This document shows, in pieces, positions 7,614-15,697 of a stretch of 64,000 nt of DNA. Every line of letters starts with the position of its first letter. Position 1 is the stretch's first letter. Made by a program: the position numbers and the translations under genes. Source of the DNA: Duganella aceris (GTDB lineage Bacteria; Pseudomonadota; Gammaproteobacteria; Burkholderiales; Burkholderiaceae_D); the NCBI RefSeq assembly GCF_011090165.1, contig NZ_JAADJT010000010.1, positions 186,001 to 250,000 of the forward strand, written 5' to 3'. Below the pieces are notes generated by a model. The model was not told the origin of the DNA, did not search any database, and saw nothing but the letters and a program-made list of their open reading frames with translations.

Positions 7614-10493
7614 CTACAGGGCCCGGGCCAGCAGCGTTCTGGCCTTCAGCAGATCGGCGGTGCCGAAGCCTTCGCTGAACCGGTCATGCACGGAGGCCAG
7701 GAAGCGCAGGCCTTCCTCCTCCTCGCCCCGGCGTATCTTCAACTCCGCCAGGTTGATCGCGATGCGCAGTTCCCACGCCAACGCGTTCTGTTGCTGCGCC
7801 ACTTGCAGCGCCTGATGATAGGCTTCGATCGCGGCGTCGGTGTTGTCCGCTTCCAGCAGCTCGCCCTTGATGCGCAACAGCTCCGGCACGCACCAGCGCT
7901 CCTCGCCGGACGCGCACAAGGCCAGCGCGCCGCGTATCAGCCGCAAGCCTTCGCGCCGCCGGCCCTGGGTGCCCAGCGCGGCCGCCAGCCCGCCGCTGTG
8001 GCAGGTCAGGCGCAGACGATAGCCGCCGGCCTGTAATTTATCGACCGCCTCGTGCAACTGCGGGATGGCTTCGACGTCGCCGCGCCGCACTTTGAGCGTC
8101 CCGTGCATGCAGCGCGCCAGGGTCGCCCACAGCGGCAGCGTGTGGGTCGTCAGCAGCTGCGACAGCTCGTCGGTCAGGCTTTGCGCGCCGGCGTCGTCGC
8201 CGACGAAGATCATGATGGGGAAGCCGGCGGTGGCGATGGCGTTCATCAGCGACGCCGTATGCCCGACCTCGCGCGCTTCCTGCAATGCGGTGCGCACGGT
8301 CTGTATCGCCTGGTCCGCATAGCCTTCCAGCCACAGCGCGTTCGCCAGCATGCCCAGCGCGGCGGAGCGTTGGTCGAGCTGGAAGCGCGCCATGCTGGAA
8401 CGACGGGCATCCGACACATAGTGGCTCAGCATGTCCTCCAGACATTGCCGCGCCGAGCTTTGGTGTCCCGAGAAATGCAGCGCGGTGCCGATCAGGCGCT
8501 CCATGCCGATCACCGCCATGTGGTCGCTGGTTTGCGTGGCCAGCGCGCCGAAGCGCTCGGACAGTTCGTGCACCGTCTGGAACTCGCCCAGGTAGCTGCG
8601 ATAAGTGGCCAGGCCCCACAGCGCCATCAGCTGGTATTCGCTGTCCTGCTGCTGCTCCGCCAGTTCCAGCACGCGCGTCCAGGCGGCGTTGGTCGCGGGC
8701 AGCGGACCGCTGGCGTAGAGCGTGGCGGCACCCAGCGCGGCGCGCAGCTTCATTTCCTCACGGGGCGTGGGGCCTTCGCCAGGGCCGGCGCCGCTCAAAG
8801 CGCGCTCGATGCACTGGCGTGCCTCCTCCAACAGCGATTGCTCCATCCACAGCGGAATCGCGGCGACCGTCAGCGCGATGCCCAGCGTGGCGTCGCCGGC
8901 GGGCGAGAACGCCCACGCCAGCGCCGAGCGGACATCGTCCAGACAACTGCCGTCGCAGGACAGCCAATCAATGCCCGAGCGGGCTTTCCATTCGGCGGTC
9001 CCAAGCTCCAATACCGTGCGGTGATGTTCGAGATGGCGGCGGCGCATGGCATCCATCTCGCCGCGTGCTTCCAGTTTCTCCTGGGCGTAGGCCTTGGTCG
9101 TGTCGAGCAGGCGGTAACTGACGTAAGGGCCGCTGACGTCCGCCGACAGCAGCGACTTGTCCACTAGGTTGGCGATGCCTTCGACCACGGCCGCCGCATC
9201 GGTGCCCGCTTCGGCGACAACGCCCACCGCCGCGTCCAGCGTGAACGCGCCGGCGAAGACGGAAAAGGAGCACAACAACTTCTGCTCCACCGGCGGCAAA
9301 TAGTCATAGCTCCAGTCCAGCGCCTGTTCCAGCGTGCGATGCCGCGCGGACGCCGTGCGCAGGCCGCGCTTCAGCAAACGGAAACGCTCGTCCAGCTGCG
9401 CCGCCAGTTCGCGCGCGCCAAAGGCGTCGACGCGGGTCGCGGCCAATTCGATCGCGAGCGGAATGCCATCCAGGCGGCAGCAGATCTCCACCACGGCCGG
9501 CGCATCGGCGTCGGTGAGCTGATAGCTGTCCTGCGCCTCCGACGCGCGCTGCACGAACAACTGCACCGCCGGGTATTGCAGCGCGTTGGCCGCGCTGATG
9601 TGGGCACCGATGGGAAACGCCAGCGACACCAGCCGATGCACATACTCGCCCGCCGAGCGCAGCGGCTCGCGGCTGGTGACCAGCACCTGCACGCCCGCCG
9701 CGCCTTCGATGATGCGGCCGATCAGGACGGCCACCTCGTCGATCACATGCTCGCAGCTGTCCAGCACCAGCAACAGGTGCCGCGGCTGCAGTTTGGCGAT
9801 CAATGATTGCAGTCCGTCGTGGGAATTGATTTCCAGCCCAAGGGCCGAGGTGATGGCGCCGATCACGAACTGCCCATCGGACAGCGTGCTCAGATCCACG
9901 AAGCAGGCTTCGATGCCGTTGCGGCTGATGTAAGCTTCGGCCACCGGCAGCATCACGGTGGACTTGCCGATGCCGCCGGGACCGACGATGCTGACCAGCC
10001 GGTGCTGGTTTATCGCGCGCAGCAGGATCTCGATCGCCTCGCCACGGCCGATGGCGCGGGTCGCGGGCGCGGGCAGGTTGCTCATGCGCGGCGACGGCGG
10101 CGGCGCCGGTCCCTCCGACGGCGCCGCGATGCGGGTGACGCTGACCGGCGCGACGAAGCGGTAGCCGCGACCGCTGAAGGTGGCGATGTAGCGCGCTTCG
10201 CGCCCGCCCTCGCCCAGCGCGCGGCGCAGCGCCGCGACGTGGACCTTGAGATTGCTTTCCTCGACCACGAGCGCGGGCCAGACGCCGGCGATCAGTTCCT
10301 GCTTGGTGACCACCTCGCCGCTGCGCTCCAGCAGCATGGCAAGGATGTCCAGCGTGCGCCCGCCCAGCCGCAGCGGTTTGCCTTCGCGCAGCAGCAGCTG
10401 TTGACCGGGAATGAAGTGAAAACCGTCAAAGGAATATTCCCGGTCTTCGGCGATGACCGGTGCTTCCCCACGCTTGCCCATGGAATCGCTCAT
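7614..10493 (-). CDS. Winged-helix transcriptional regulator with STAND-type ATPase and TPR-like region
   Basis: A 959-residue regulator. Residues about 20-116 form an OmpR/PhoB-type winged helix (LLLREGKPLRLGGRTLDIL and GRGYRFVAPV, with no receiver domain). Residues about 145-450 are an NTPase with Walker A GPGGIGKST at 171-179 and a Walker B-like LLLVLDSCEH, followed by GIPLAIELAATR, typical of NB-ARC/AfsR-like switches. The remaining ~500 residues are Ala/Leu-rich helices consistent with TPR-type repeats that would sense a ligand or partner. Such proteins usually bind DNA after ligand-triggered nucleotide exchange. The next genes upstream, reading the same way, are the Ohr-like pair, about 90 bases beyond. 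Target genes are unknown; the convergent esterase is a neighbour, not a proven target. Confidence 0.85.
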   Translation of the reverse strand: MSDSMGKRGEAPVIAEDREYSFDGFHFIPGQQLLLREGKPLRLGGRTLDILAMLLERSGEVVTKQELIAGVWPALVVEESNLKVHVAALRRALGEGGREARYIATFSGRGYRFVAPVSVTRIAAPSEGPAPPPSPRMSNLPAPATRAIGRGEAIEILLRAINQHRLVSIVGPGGIGKSTVMLPVAEAYISRNGIEACFVDLSTLSDGQFVIGAITSALGLEINSHDGLQSLIAKLQPRHLLLVLDSCEHVIDEVAVLIGRIIEGAAGVQVLVTSREPLRSAGEYVHRLVSLAFPIGAHISAANALQYPAVQLFVQRASEAQDSYQLTDADAPAVVEICCRLDGIPLAIELAATRVDAFGARELAAQLDERFRLLKRGLRTASARHRTLEQALDWSYDYLPPVEQKLLCSFSVFAGAFTLDAAVGVVAEAGTDAAAVVEGIANLVDKSLLSADVSGPYVSYRLLDTTKAYAQEKLEARGEMDAMRRRHLEHHRTVLELGTAEWKARSGIDWLSCDGSCLDDVRSALAWAFSPAGDATLGIALTVAAIPLWMEQSLLEEARQCIERALSGAGPGEGPTPREEMKLRAALGAATLYASGPLPATNAAWTRVLELAEQQQDSEYQLMALWGLATYRSYLGEFQTVHELSERFGALATQTSDHMAVIGMERLIGTALHFSGHQSSARQCLEDMLSHYVSDARRSSMARFQLDQRSAALGMLANALWLEGYADQAIQTVRTALQEAREVGHTASLMNAIATAGFPIMIFVGDDAGAQSLTDELSQLLTTHTLPLWATLARCMHGTLKVRRGDVEAIPQLHEAVDKLQAGGYRLRLTCHSGGLAAALGTQGRRREGLRLIRGALALCASGEERWCVPELLRIKGELLEADNTDAAIEAYHQALQVAQQQNALAWELRIAINLAELKIRRGEEEEGLRFLASVHDRFSEGFGTADLLKARTLLARAL

Positions 10494-10582
10494 CGACTCG
10501 TACCTGGTAATAGTCTACCAAGTATAGAACAAATGCAAAGGAGGGAAAGCGGCCGGCGTTGAACAACCGGCCGCAGCCAACA

Positions 10583-11038
10583 TCAGGCGGTGACGACGTT
10601 CAGCGCCACGTCGATATTGCCTTTGGTGGCCTTGGAGTAAGGGCACATCGCATCGGCGCCATGGGCGATCGCGGTGGCGACTTCACGGTCGACGCCGGGC
10701 ACGATCAGGTTCAGCCGCGCCTGGATGAAGTAGGCGTTGCCGCCCATACCCAGGTCGACTTCGATTTCGACGGCGGTGTCGGCCGGCAGCGTCACCTTCA
10801 TCTGCTTGGCGACGATGCCGACGGCGGCGCTGTAGCAGGCCGACCAGGCGCCGGCGAACAGCTGCTCGGCGGTCGGGTGGGCGTCGACGGATTCGAACGC
10901 ATAGTCGCGGCCGGCGCTGTTGCCCGGCGTGCTCAGCTTCAGGTTCAGCAGGCCTTCGTGGTTGCCGGAGAAGATGGCCGAGTCGGCACCGGTGGTGCGG
11001 GTTTTGCCGGTGGCGAGTACTTGTTGGATTTTGCTCAT
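10583..11038 (-). CDS. Ohr-like OsmC-family protein, copy A
   Basis: OsmC/Ohr-superfamily protein of 151 residues, expected to reduce organic or lipid hydroperoxides with a two-cysteine thiol mechanism. Cys68 (FAGAWSACYS) and Cys132 (ADAMCPYSKATKGNI) match the peroxidatic and resolving positions of Ohr. In classical Ohr proteins a catalytic Arg lies in a TGGRDG-like N-terminal loop; here that loop reads TTGADSA and the Arg is absent, so this may be a divergent subfamily. The start is preceded by AAGGAAACC. A near-identical gene lies 59 bases upstream in the same orientation, and an OhrR-type operator sits between them. Chromosomal distance to ohrR is 46 kb. Confidence 0.85.
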   Translation of the reverse strand: MSKIQQVLATGKTRTTGADSAIFSGNHEGLLNLKLSTPGNSAGRDYAFESVDAHPTAEQLFAGAWSACYSAAVGIVAKQMKVTLPADTAVEIEVDLGMGGNAYFIQARLNLIVPGVDREVATAIAHGADAMCPYSKATKGNIDVALNVVTA

Positions 11039-11066
11039 GATGGTTTCCTTTGAATAGAGTTTGAAT

Positions 11067-11091
11067 TCGCATGCGCTTTCATCGCATGCGA
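11067..11091. promoter_or_regulatory. OhrR-type operator before Ohr copy A
   Basis: A 25-bp site made of two TCGCATGCG-type half-sites whose starts are 15 bp apart. The right half, TCGCATGCGA, is itself a perfect palindrome. It matches the site upstream of ohrR (57455-57479) at 22 of 25 positions counted by eye. It lies in the 59-bp gap between the two Ohr-like genes, so copy A can be controlled on its own. Assignment to OhrR is an inference from the shared site. Confidence 0.6.
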
Positions 11092-11097
11092 GTTTAA

Positions 11098-11553
11098 TTA
11101 GTTGGTTACGACGCTCAACACCACGTCGATATTGCCTTTGGTGGCCTTGGAGTAAGGGCACATCGCATCGGCACCGTGGGCGATCGCGGTGGCGACGTCA
11201 GGGGCGATTCCGGGCACGATCAGATTCAGACGGGCTTGAATGAAGTACGCGCCGCCACCCACTCCCAAGTCTACTTCGATTTCGACGGCGGTGTCGGCCG
11301 GCAGCGTGACGTTCATCTGCTTGGCGACGATGCCGACGGCGCCGCTGTAGCAGGCCGACCAGGCGCCGGCGAACAGCTGCTCGGCGGTGGGATGGGCCTC
11401 GACCGCTTCGAACACATACGAACGGGCGCTGGCGTTGCCCGGCGCGCTCAGCGCGATATTCAGCTTGCCCTCGTGGTTGCCGGAGAAGATGGCCGAGTCG
11501 GCGCCGGTGGTGCGGGTTTTGCCGGTGAGGAGGACTTGGGTGATGTTGCTCAT
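11098..11553 (-). CDS. Ohr-like OsmC-family protein, copy B
   Basis: A 151-residue paralogue of the gene at 10583-11038, the same length and nearly identical over long stretches (GKTRTTGADSAIFSGNHEG, then HPTAEQLFAGAWSACYS, then the whole C-terminal third). Cys68 and Cys132 are kept and the N-terminal loop again lacks the Arg of classical Ohr. The start follows AAGGAAGCG. The two copies form a tandem duplication. Differences cluster near residues 30-50 and 115-120. Two operator-like sites lie upstream at 11587-11611 and 11647-11671, against one for copy A, so expression of the two may differ. Confidence 0.85.
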   Translation of the reverse strand: MSNITQVLLTGKTRTTGADSAIFSGNHEGKLNIALSAPGNASARSYVFEAVEAHPTAEQLFAGAWSACYSGAVGIVAKQMNVTLPADTAVEIEVDLGVGGGAYFIQARLNLIVPGIAPDVATAIAHGADAMCPYSKATKGNIDVVLSVVTN

Positions 11554-11586
11554 GATTTCGCTTCCTTAGATTGCGGTTTATTTACA

Positions 11587-11671
11587 TCTCATGCGACTTG
11601 TTCGCATCCGATGTGTCTAGTATAGCGACCTCGCTGAGGATGTCAAGCGCATTCGATTGCATCGTATGCGA
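11587..11671. promoter_or_regulatory. Two further OhrR-type sites before Ohr copy B
   Basis: Two copies of the 25-bp motif, at 11587-11611 (19 of 25 positions as in the 11067 site) and 11647-11671 (20 of 25), both counted by eye. Their starts are 60 bp apart. They lie 34-118 bp upstream of the Ohr copy B start and 104-188 bp upstream of the GH97 start, so they may affect both divergent genes. The rest of the 11554-11774 gap holds no other gene I can support. Confidence 0.5.
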
Positions 11672-11774
11672 TATATATTTCAGTAGTGAATTACATGCTT
11701 ACCTTGGTGATTTTCGCAATTGCAGAGCCGGCGCGATGATCCGAAAATGGGCCACTATAAAAATGGAGACCCCC

Positions 11775-13745
11775 ATGACCGATCCCGTCCGCGCCGCCGC
11801 CCTGCTCGCCCTGACCACCACCCTGGCCGCATCCGGCGCCTGGGCCGACAGCATCGCCGTCACATCGCCCGACGGCCGCAACGTGGTCAGCATCGACAGC
11901 GAACAGCTGACCTATGCCGTCAGCCGCGACGGCACGACCATCATCGAAGCGTCGCCGCTTGGCCTGAAGCTGGACGGCGCCAGCATCGGCGCCGGCGCCA
12001 GGCTGACCGGCCACGCCGAGAGCGTGGTCAAGGACCGCTACGACATCGTGGTCGGCAAGGCCCGCAGCGCGCCCGATCATTACCGCCAGTCGGACCTCGC
12101 CTTCGCCGCCGCCGGCAAGCCGCTGAACTTCCACCTGCTGGTGCGCGCCTACGACAACGGCGTTGCCTTCCGCTACACGGTGCCGGAGCAGGCCGGGGTC
12201 GACGTCATCAAGGTCAAGAGCGAACTCACCCAGTTCAACTTCGCCGCCGACTACGACTGCTGGGGCGCCAACATGGGCCGCTTCGACACCAGCTTCGAGG
12301 CCGAGTACGACCCGACCAAGGCGTCCAGGATCCGCAACTTCCACAACTACATGGCGCCGCTGGTGTGCAAGACCGGCAGCGGGCAAACCACCTTCGCCAT
12401 CGCCGAGTCGGACGTCAAGGACTACCCGGGCTTCTTCCTGTCCGGACGCGGCGACGCCGGCCTGGGCGTGATGGTGACGCTGCCGCCGCGCTTCGACAAC
12501 GACCGCGATTTCCGCTTCCGCAAATCGATCTCCGCCAGCGTGCCGATGAAGGGCCAGGGGTTCCAGACGCCGTGGCGGGTGGTGATGCTGGGCGACGCGC
12601 CGGGCGACCTGACCGCGTCCTCGCTGATCCCGACCCTGGCCGCGCCGTCGCGCATCAAGGACACCAGCTGGATCAAGCCGTCCAAGACGTCGTGGGACTG
12701 GTGGAACGACTGGGCCGTCGAGGTGCCGAATGCCGGCGTCAACACCGCCACCTACAAGGCCTTCATCGACTTCTCGAAGCAGATGAAGCTGGACGACATC
12801 CTGATCGACGAAGGCTGGTCGGTCGGCAGCGATGTCGAACCGAACGCGCAGGCCGACGTCACCAAGGGCAAGCCGGAGATGGACATGCCGGCGCTGCTGC
12901 AGTACGCCAAGTCGCAAGGCGTGGGCGTGTGGCTCTGGCTACAGTGGCAGCAGCTGGACCGGCAGATGGACGCGGCCTTCGCGCAGTACGAAGCCTGGGG
13001 CGTCAAAGGCGTCAAGGTCGACTTCATGAACCGCAACGACCAGGAGATGGTCGACTGGTACCACAAGGTGCTGGAGAAGGCGGCCGCGCACCACCTGATG
13101 GTCGACCTGCACGGCGCCTATCCGCCGAATGGCCTGAACCGCACCTGGCCGAACTACATCACGCAGGAAGGCGTGCTCGGGGCGGAGAACAACAAGTGGA
13201 GCGCGCGCATCACCGCCACGCACAACGTGACGCTGCCGTTCACCCGCATGATCCTCGGGCCGATGGACTACACGCCGGGCGGGTTCCGCAACGTCAGCCC
13301 GGCCAGCTTCAAATCGCGCAACCACGAGCCGATGGTGATGACCACGCGCGGCCAGGCGGTCGCCATGTACGTGGTCTACGACAGCCCGTTCCAGATGGTG
13401 TCCGACGCGCCGGCGGCGTACAAGAACGCCGACGGCGCGGAGTTCGTGCAGGCCGTGCCGACGTCGTGGGACGAGACCCGGATCCTGGCCGGCGACATCG
13501 GCCAGTACATCGTCTCCGCGCGCCGCAAGGGCGACACCTGGTATATCGGCGCGATGACCAATGAGGAAGGCCGCACGCTGACGGTGCCGCTGTCCTTCCT
13601 CGGCAAGGGCGCCTACACCGCGCGCACGCTGCAGGACGGCGCCGACGCCACCCGCCTGGTCGCCGGCGACAGCAAGGTCTCGGCGACGCAAAGCCTGACC
13701 CTGAAGCTGGCGCCGTCCGGCGGCGCGGTGGCGGTGATCAAATAA
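11775..13745 (+). CDS. GH97 alpha-glycosidase, exported
   Basis: Glycoside hydrolase family 97 protein of 656 residues, a typical length. The start at 11775 is chosen because GGAG lies 6 bases upstream and a signal peptide follows (hydrophobic core ALLALTTTLAASGAWA). The order N-terminal beta-sandwich, central TIM barrel, C-terminal beta-domain fits. Barrel motifs include IDEGWSVGSD, KGVKVDFMNRNDQEM and GFRNVSPASFKSRNHEP. Asp416 in VKVDFM matches the position of the nucleophile of retaining GH97 enzymes (alpha-galactosidase-like). The inverting SusB group lacks an Asp there. It stands alone, with a long palindrome 5 bases after its stop. The substrate is probably an alpha-galactoside or alpha-glucoside. 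Confidence 0.87.
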   Translation: MTDPVRAAALLALTTTLAASGAWADSIAVTSPDGRNVVSIDSEQLTYAVSRDGTTIIEASPLGLKLDGASIGAGARLTGHAESVVKDRYDIVVGKARSAPDHYRQSDLAFAAAGKPLNFHLLVRAYDNGVAFRYTVPEQAGVDVIKVKSELTQFNFAADYDCWGANMGRFDTSFEAEYDPTKASRIRNFHNYMAPLVCKTGSGQTTFAIAESDVKDYPGFFLSGRGDAGLGVMVTLPPRFDNDRDFRFRKSISASVPMKGQGFQTPWRVVMLGDAPGDLTASSLIPTLAAPSRIKDTSWIKPSKTSWDWWNDWAVEVPNAGVNTATYKAFIDFSKQMKLDDILIDEGWSVGSDVEPNAQADVTKGKPEMDMPALLQYAKSQGVGVWLWLQWQQLDRQMDAAFAQYEAWGVKGVKVDFMNRNDQEMVDWYHKVLEKAAAHHLMVDLHGAYPPNGLNRTWPNYITQEGVLGAENNKWSARITATHNVTLPFTRMILGPMDYTPGGFRNVSPASFKSRNHEPMVMTTRGQAVAMYVVYDSPFQMVSDAPAAYKNADGAEFVQAVPTSWDETRILAGDIGQYIVSARRKGDTWYIGAMTNEEGRTLTVPLSFLGKGAYTARTLQDGADATRLVAGDSKVSATQSLTLKLAPSGGAVAVIK

Positions 13746-13749
13746 AATT

Positions 13750-13833
13750 GGGGTCAAGTCTGACATTCGTACACGAGCCCAGCCGTAGCGAAAGCTACGG
13801 CTGGGCTCGTGTACGAATGTCAGACTTGACCCC
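13750..13833. repeat. 84-bp perfect palindrome with GAAA loop (element A)
   Basis: Two perfect 40-bp arms (13750-13789 and 13794-13833) separated by GAAA, a GNRA-type tetraloop on a C-G pair in RNA. It begins 5 bases after the GH97 stop and overlaps the last 14 bases of the convergent SnoaL-like gene, giving that gene its stop and last residues. It shares its outer sequence pattern (GTCA..GACATTCG.ACACGA) with elements at 36281 and 48412. It probably acts as a bidirectional terminator. Confidence 0.85.
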
Positions 13834-14251
13834 GTGGCCAGGCGCCGATCTGGTTCAGCATGCCGAACCAGTCCTCCAGGTGCCAGGTATGGCTGACGCG
13901 GTCCGCCGTCAGCGTGTGGAATTCGTGGATGGCGATCGCGATCGGCTTGCCGGTCGGCGCGATGCCGAAGAATTCGCCCAAGTGCGTGCCGGTGATCTGC
14001 GCCCGCACCGCCGCCTTGCCGTCGCGGCCGAAAATGTCCTGGACCGTGATCTTCACGTCCGGGAAGGCGGCGCCGAACATGGCGATGATGGGCTTCATGC
14101 CAGCCCGGCCGGGCTGTTGGCCCGGTCCGAGCGGGATGTCCTGCCAATCCTCGACCAGTGCCTGGTCCAGCAAATCCGGATTCTGTTCATTGAACGCGCG
14201 GTACAAGGTTTCGATGGCCAGTTGCTGGGCGGCGGTGAGTCCGTTGTTCAT
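13820..14251 (-). CDS. SnoaL-like / NTF2-fold ester cyclase family protein
   Basis: A 143-residue cytoplasmic protein with the SnoaL-like pattern: IETLYRAFNEQNPDLLDQALVEDW at the start, GMKPIIAMFGAAFPDVKITVQDI in the middle and a HTWHLEDWFGMLNQIGAWP end. Members form an NTF2-like cone and include polyketide cyclases and many uncharacterised stress proteins; no catalytic assignment is safe. The last residues (RGQV) and stop are encoded by the palindrome at 13750-13833, so the native C-terminus may have been replaced. It is divergent from the LysR gene at 14347, the usual arrangement for a LysR-controlled target. Confidence 0.78.
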   Translation of the reverse strand: MNNGLTAAQQLAIETLYRAFNEQNPDLLDQALVEDWQDIPLGPGQQPGRAGMKPIIAMFGAAFPDVKITVQDIFGRDGKAAVRAQITGTHLGEFFGIAPTGKPIAIAIHEFHTLTADRVSHTWHLEDWFGMLNQIGAWPRGQV

Positions 14252-14321
14252 AAAGGGCTTTCTGCGTAAGTGAATGACCCAGCCACTTTAGCGGCCGCCA
14301 CCTACGCAAGTCCAATCGATA

Positions 14322-14343
14322 ATGGATATGCAGTATTATCCAT
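14322..14343. promoter_or_regulatory. Probable LysR operator
   Basis: Inverted repeat ATGGATA-n8-TATCCAT lying 3 bases before the LysR start and within the 95-bp divergent gap to the SnoaL-like gene. The position suggests autoregulation together with control of the divergent gene. Confidence 0.45.
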
Positions 14344-14346
14344 GCC

Positions 14347-15264
14347 ATGGATTTACATGGCATAGACCTCAACCTGCTGGTCGCCTTCGACGCCTTGATC
14401 TGCGAGCGCAACGTGACGCGCGCCGGGGTGCGCATCGGCCGCACCCAGCCCGCGATGAGCGCGGCGCTGGCGCGTCTGCGCCTGCTGCTGAAGGACGAGT
14501 TGTTCGTGCGCAGCGCCGCCGGCCTGCAGCCGACCCCGCGCGCGCTGGAACTGGCGGCGCCGCTGGCCAAGGCCCTGGCCAGCATCCAGCGCACGCTGGA
14601 CTTCACGCAGGATTTCGATCCGGCCCGCTCGACGGTGCGCTTCACGCTCGGGCTGTCGGAACATCCGGCCTTCGTCCTGCTGCCGCAGTTACTGGCACGA
14701 TTGGCGAAACAGGCGCCGGGCGTGACGCTGAAGGTCAGATCGTTCATCGCCCGCGAGGATGCGGTGTCGCTGCTCGATGCCGGAGAGGTCGATGTGGCGG
14801 TGGGCGTTCCCGGCGGCGTCACGCCGCGTATCCCGACCATGCCGCTGTTCGAGGAACACTTTGTCTGCGTGGCGCGCAAGGCGCATCCGCTGGCGCAAAA
14901 GAAAATGACGCTGGAGCGATTTTTATCGTGCCAGCATTTGCTGGTGTCGCCCGAGGGCGACGGCGTCGGACTGGTCGACATCAAGCTTGCGCACCTGGGC
15001 CGCAAGCGCGAGATCGCCATCGCTTTGCCGCAGATGTATGCCGCGCCGGGCGTGGTCGCGCACAGCGAGCTGCTGGCGACGATGATGCAGGGAGCGGTGC
15101 GCGCCAGCGGCATGCGCGGCGCGCTGGCGGTGATGCCGCTGCCGCCGGAGATCGACCTTGCGCCGGTGCTGTTCGTACTGCATTGGCACCGGCGCAATGA
15201 CGGTCATCCGGCCCAGCGCTGGCTGCGGGAGCAGATAGCGCTGGTGGGACAGGGACTGGCTTAG
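14347..15264 (+). CDS. LysR-family transcriptional regulator
   Basis: A 305-residue LysR regulator. The N-terminal winged helix (residues about 5-65) reads DLNLLVAFDALICERNVTRAG then RTQPAMSAALARLR; the effector-binding domain follows (about 95-300). The start LNLL pattern and the RTQPAMSAAL recognition helix resemble the NodD/PnbR/LinR branch. No Shine-Dalgarno sequence is visible, and an inverted repeat lies directly before the start, so translation or transcription may be self-limited. The likely target is the divergent SnoaL-like gene. The gene is convergent with the SRPBCC gene, 7 bases away. Confidence 0.88.
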   Translation: MDLHGIDLNLLVAFDALICERNVTRAGVRIGRTQPAMSAALARLRLLLKDELFVRSAAGLQPTPRALELAAPLAKALASIQRTLDFTQDFDPARSTVRFTLGLSEHPAFVLLPQLLARLAKQAPGVTLKVRSFIAREDAVSLLDAGEVDVAVGVPGGVTPRIPTMPLFEEHFVCVARKAHPLAQKKMTLERFLSCQHLLVSPEGDGVGLVDIKLAHLGRKREIAIALPQMYAAPGVVAHSELLATMMQGAVRASGMRGALAVMPLPPEIDLAPVLFVLHWHRRNDGHPAQRWLREQIALVGQGLA

Positions 15265-15271
15265 GCTAGCC

Positions 15272-15694
15272 TCACGCAGACTCCGCCATCGCCGTCTCCT
15301 TCAGCGCCTGCAAACCATCGGCGTAAATACCATGGAACAGCTGGACCACTTCCGCGTCGCCGACGCCGACCGGCGTGAAGCTGCCGGACCATTCAACCAC
15401 GGCAGCGTCCTCGCCGTCCGGCTTGACGCGCAGCGTCGCCAGGTAATCCTTGGCCGGGAACGGCGCCTTCAGGATCGAGTAGCTGTAGAAGCGCTCCTTG
15501 TCGTTGAAGGCTTCCAGCCGTTCGACGATCGCCTCGCCGGCGGGATTGGCCAGGGTGCGGATGCGTCCACCCTCGCTCAATTCGCTGGAGGGAATGTAGG
15601 GCAGCCAGTCCGGCAGCGAATTGAAGCCGCCGATCAGTTGCCACACCCGCGCCGCCGAAACGGGAATCGTGATGCTTGCAATGGTGCTGGCCAT
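15272..15694 (-). CDS. SRPBCC-fold (polyketide cyclase/dehydrase-like) protein
   Basis: A 140-residue protein of the START/SRPBCC superfamily, which binds hydrophobic ligands in a deep cavity. The family's opening pattern is visible: TIPVSAARVWQLIGGFNSLPDWLP, then RTLANPAGEAIVERLEAFND and WSGSFTPVG. It starts 3 bases after the stop of the aldo/keto reductase, so the two are one transcript. It may handle a product of that enzyme, but the function is unknown. Confidence 0.8.
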   Translation of the reverse strand: MASTIASITIPVSAARVWQLIGGFNSLPDWLPYIPSSELSEGGRIRTLANPAGEAIVERLEAFNDKERFYSYSILKAPFPAKDYLATLRVKPDGEDAAVVEWSGSFTPVGVGDAEVVQLFHGIYADGLQALKETAMAESA

Positions 15695-15697
15695 GAC

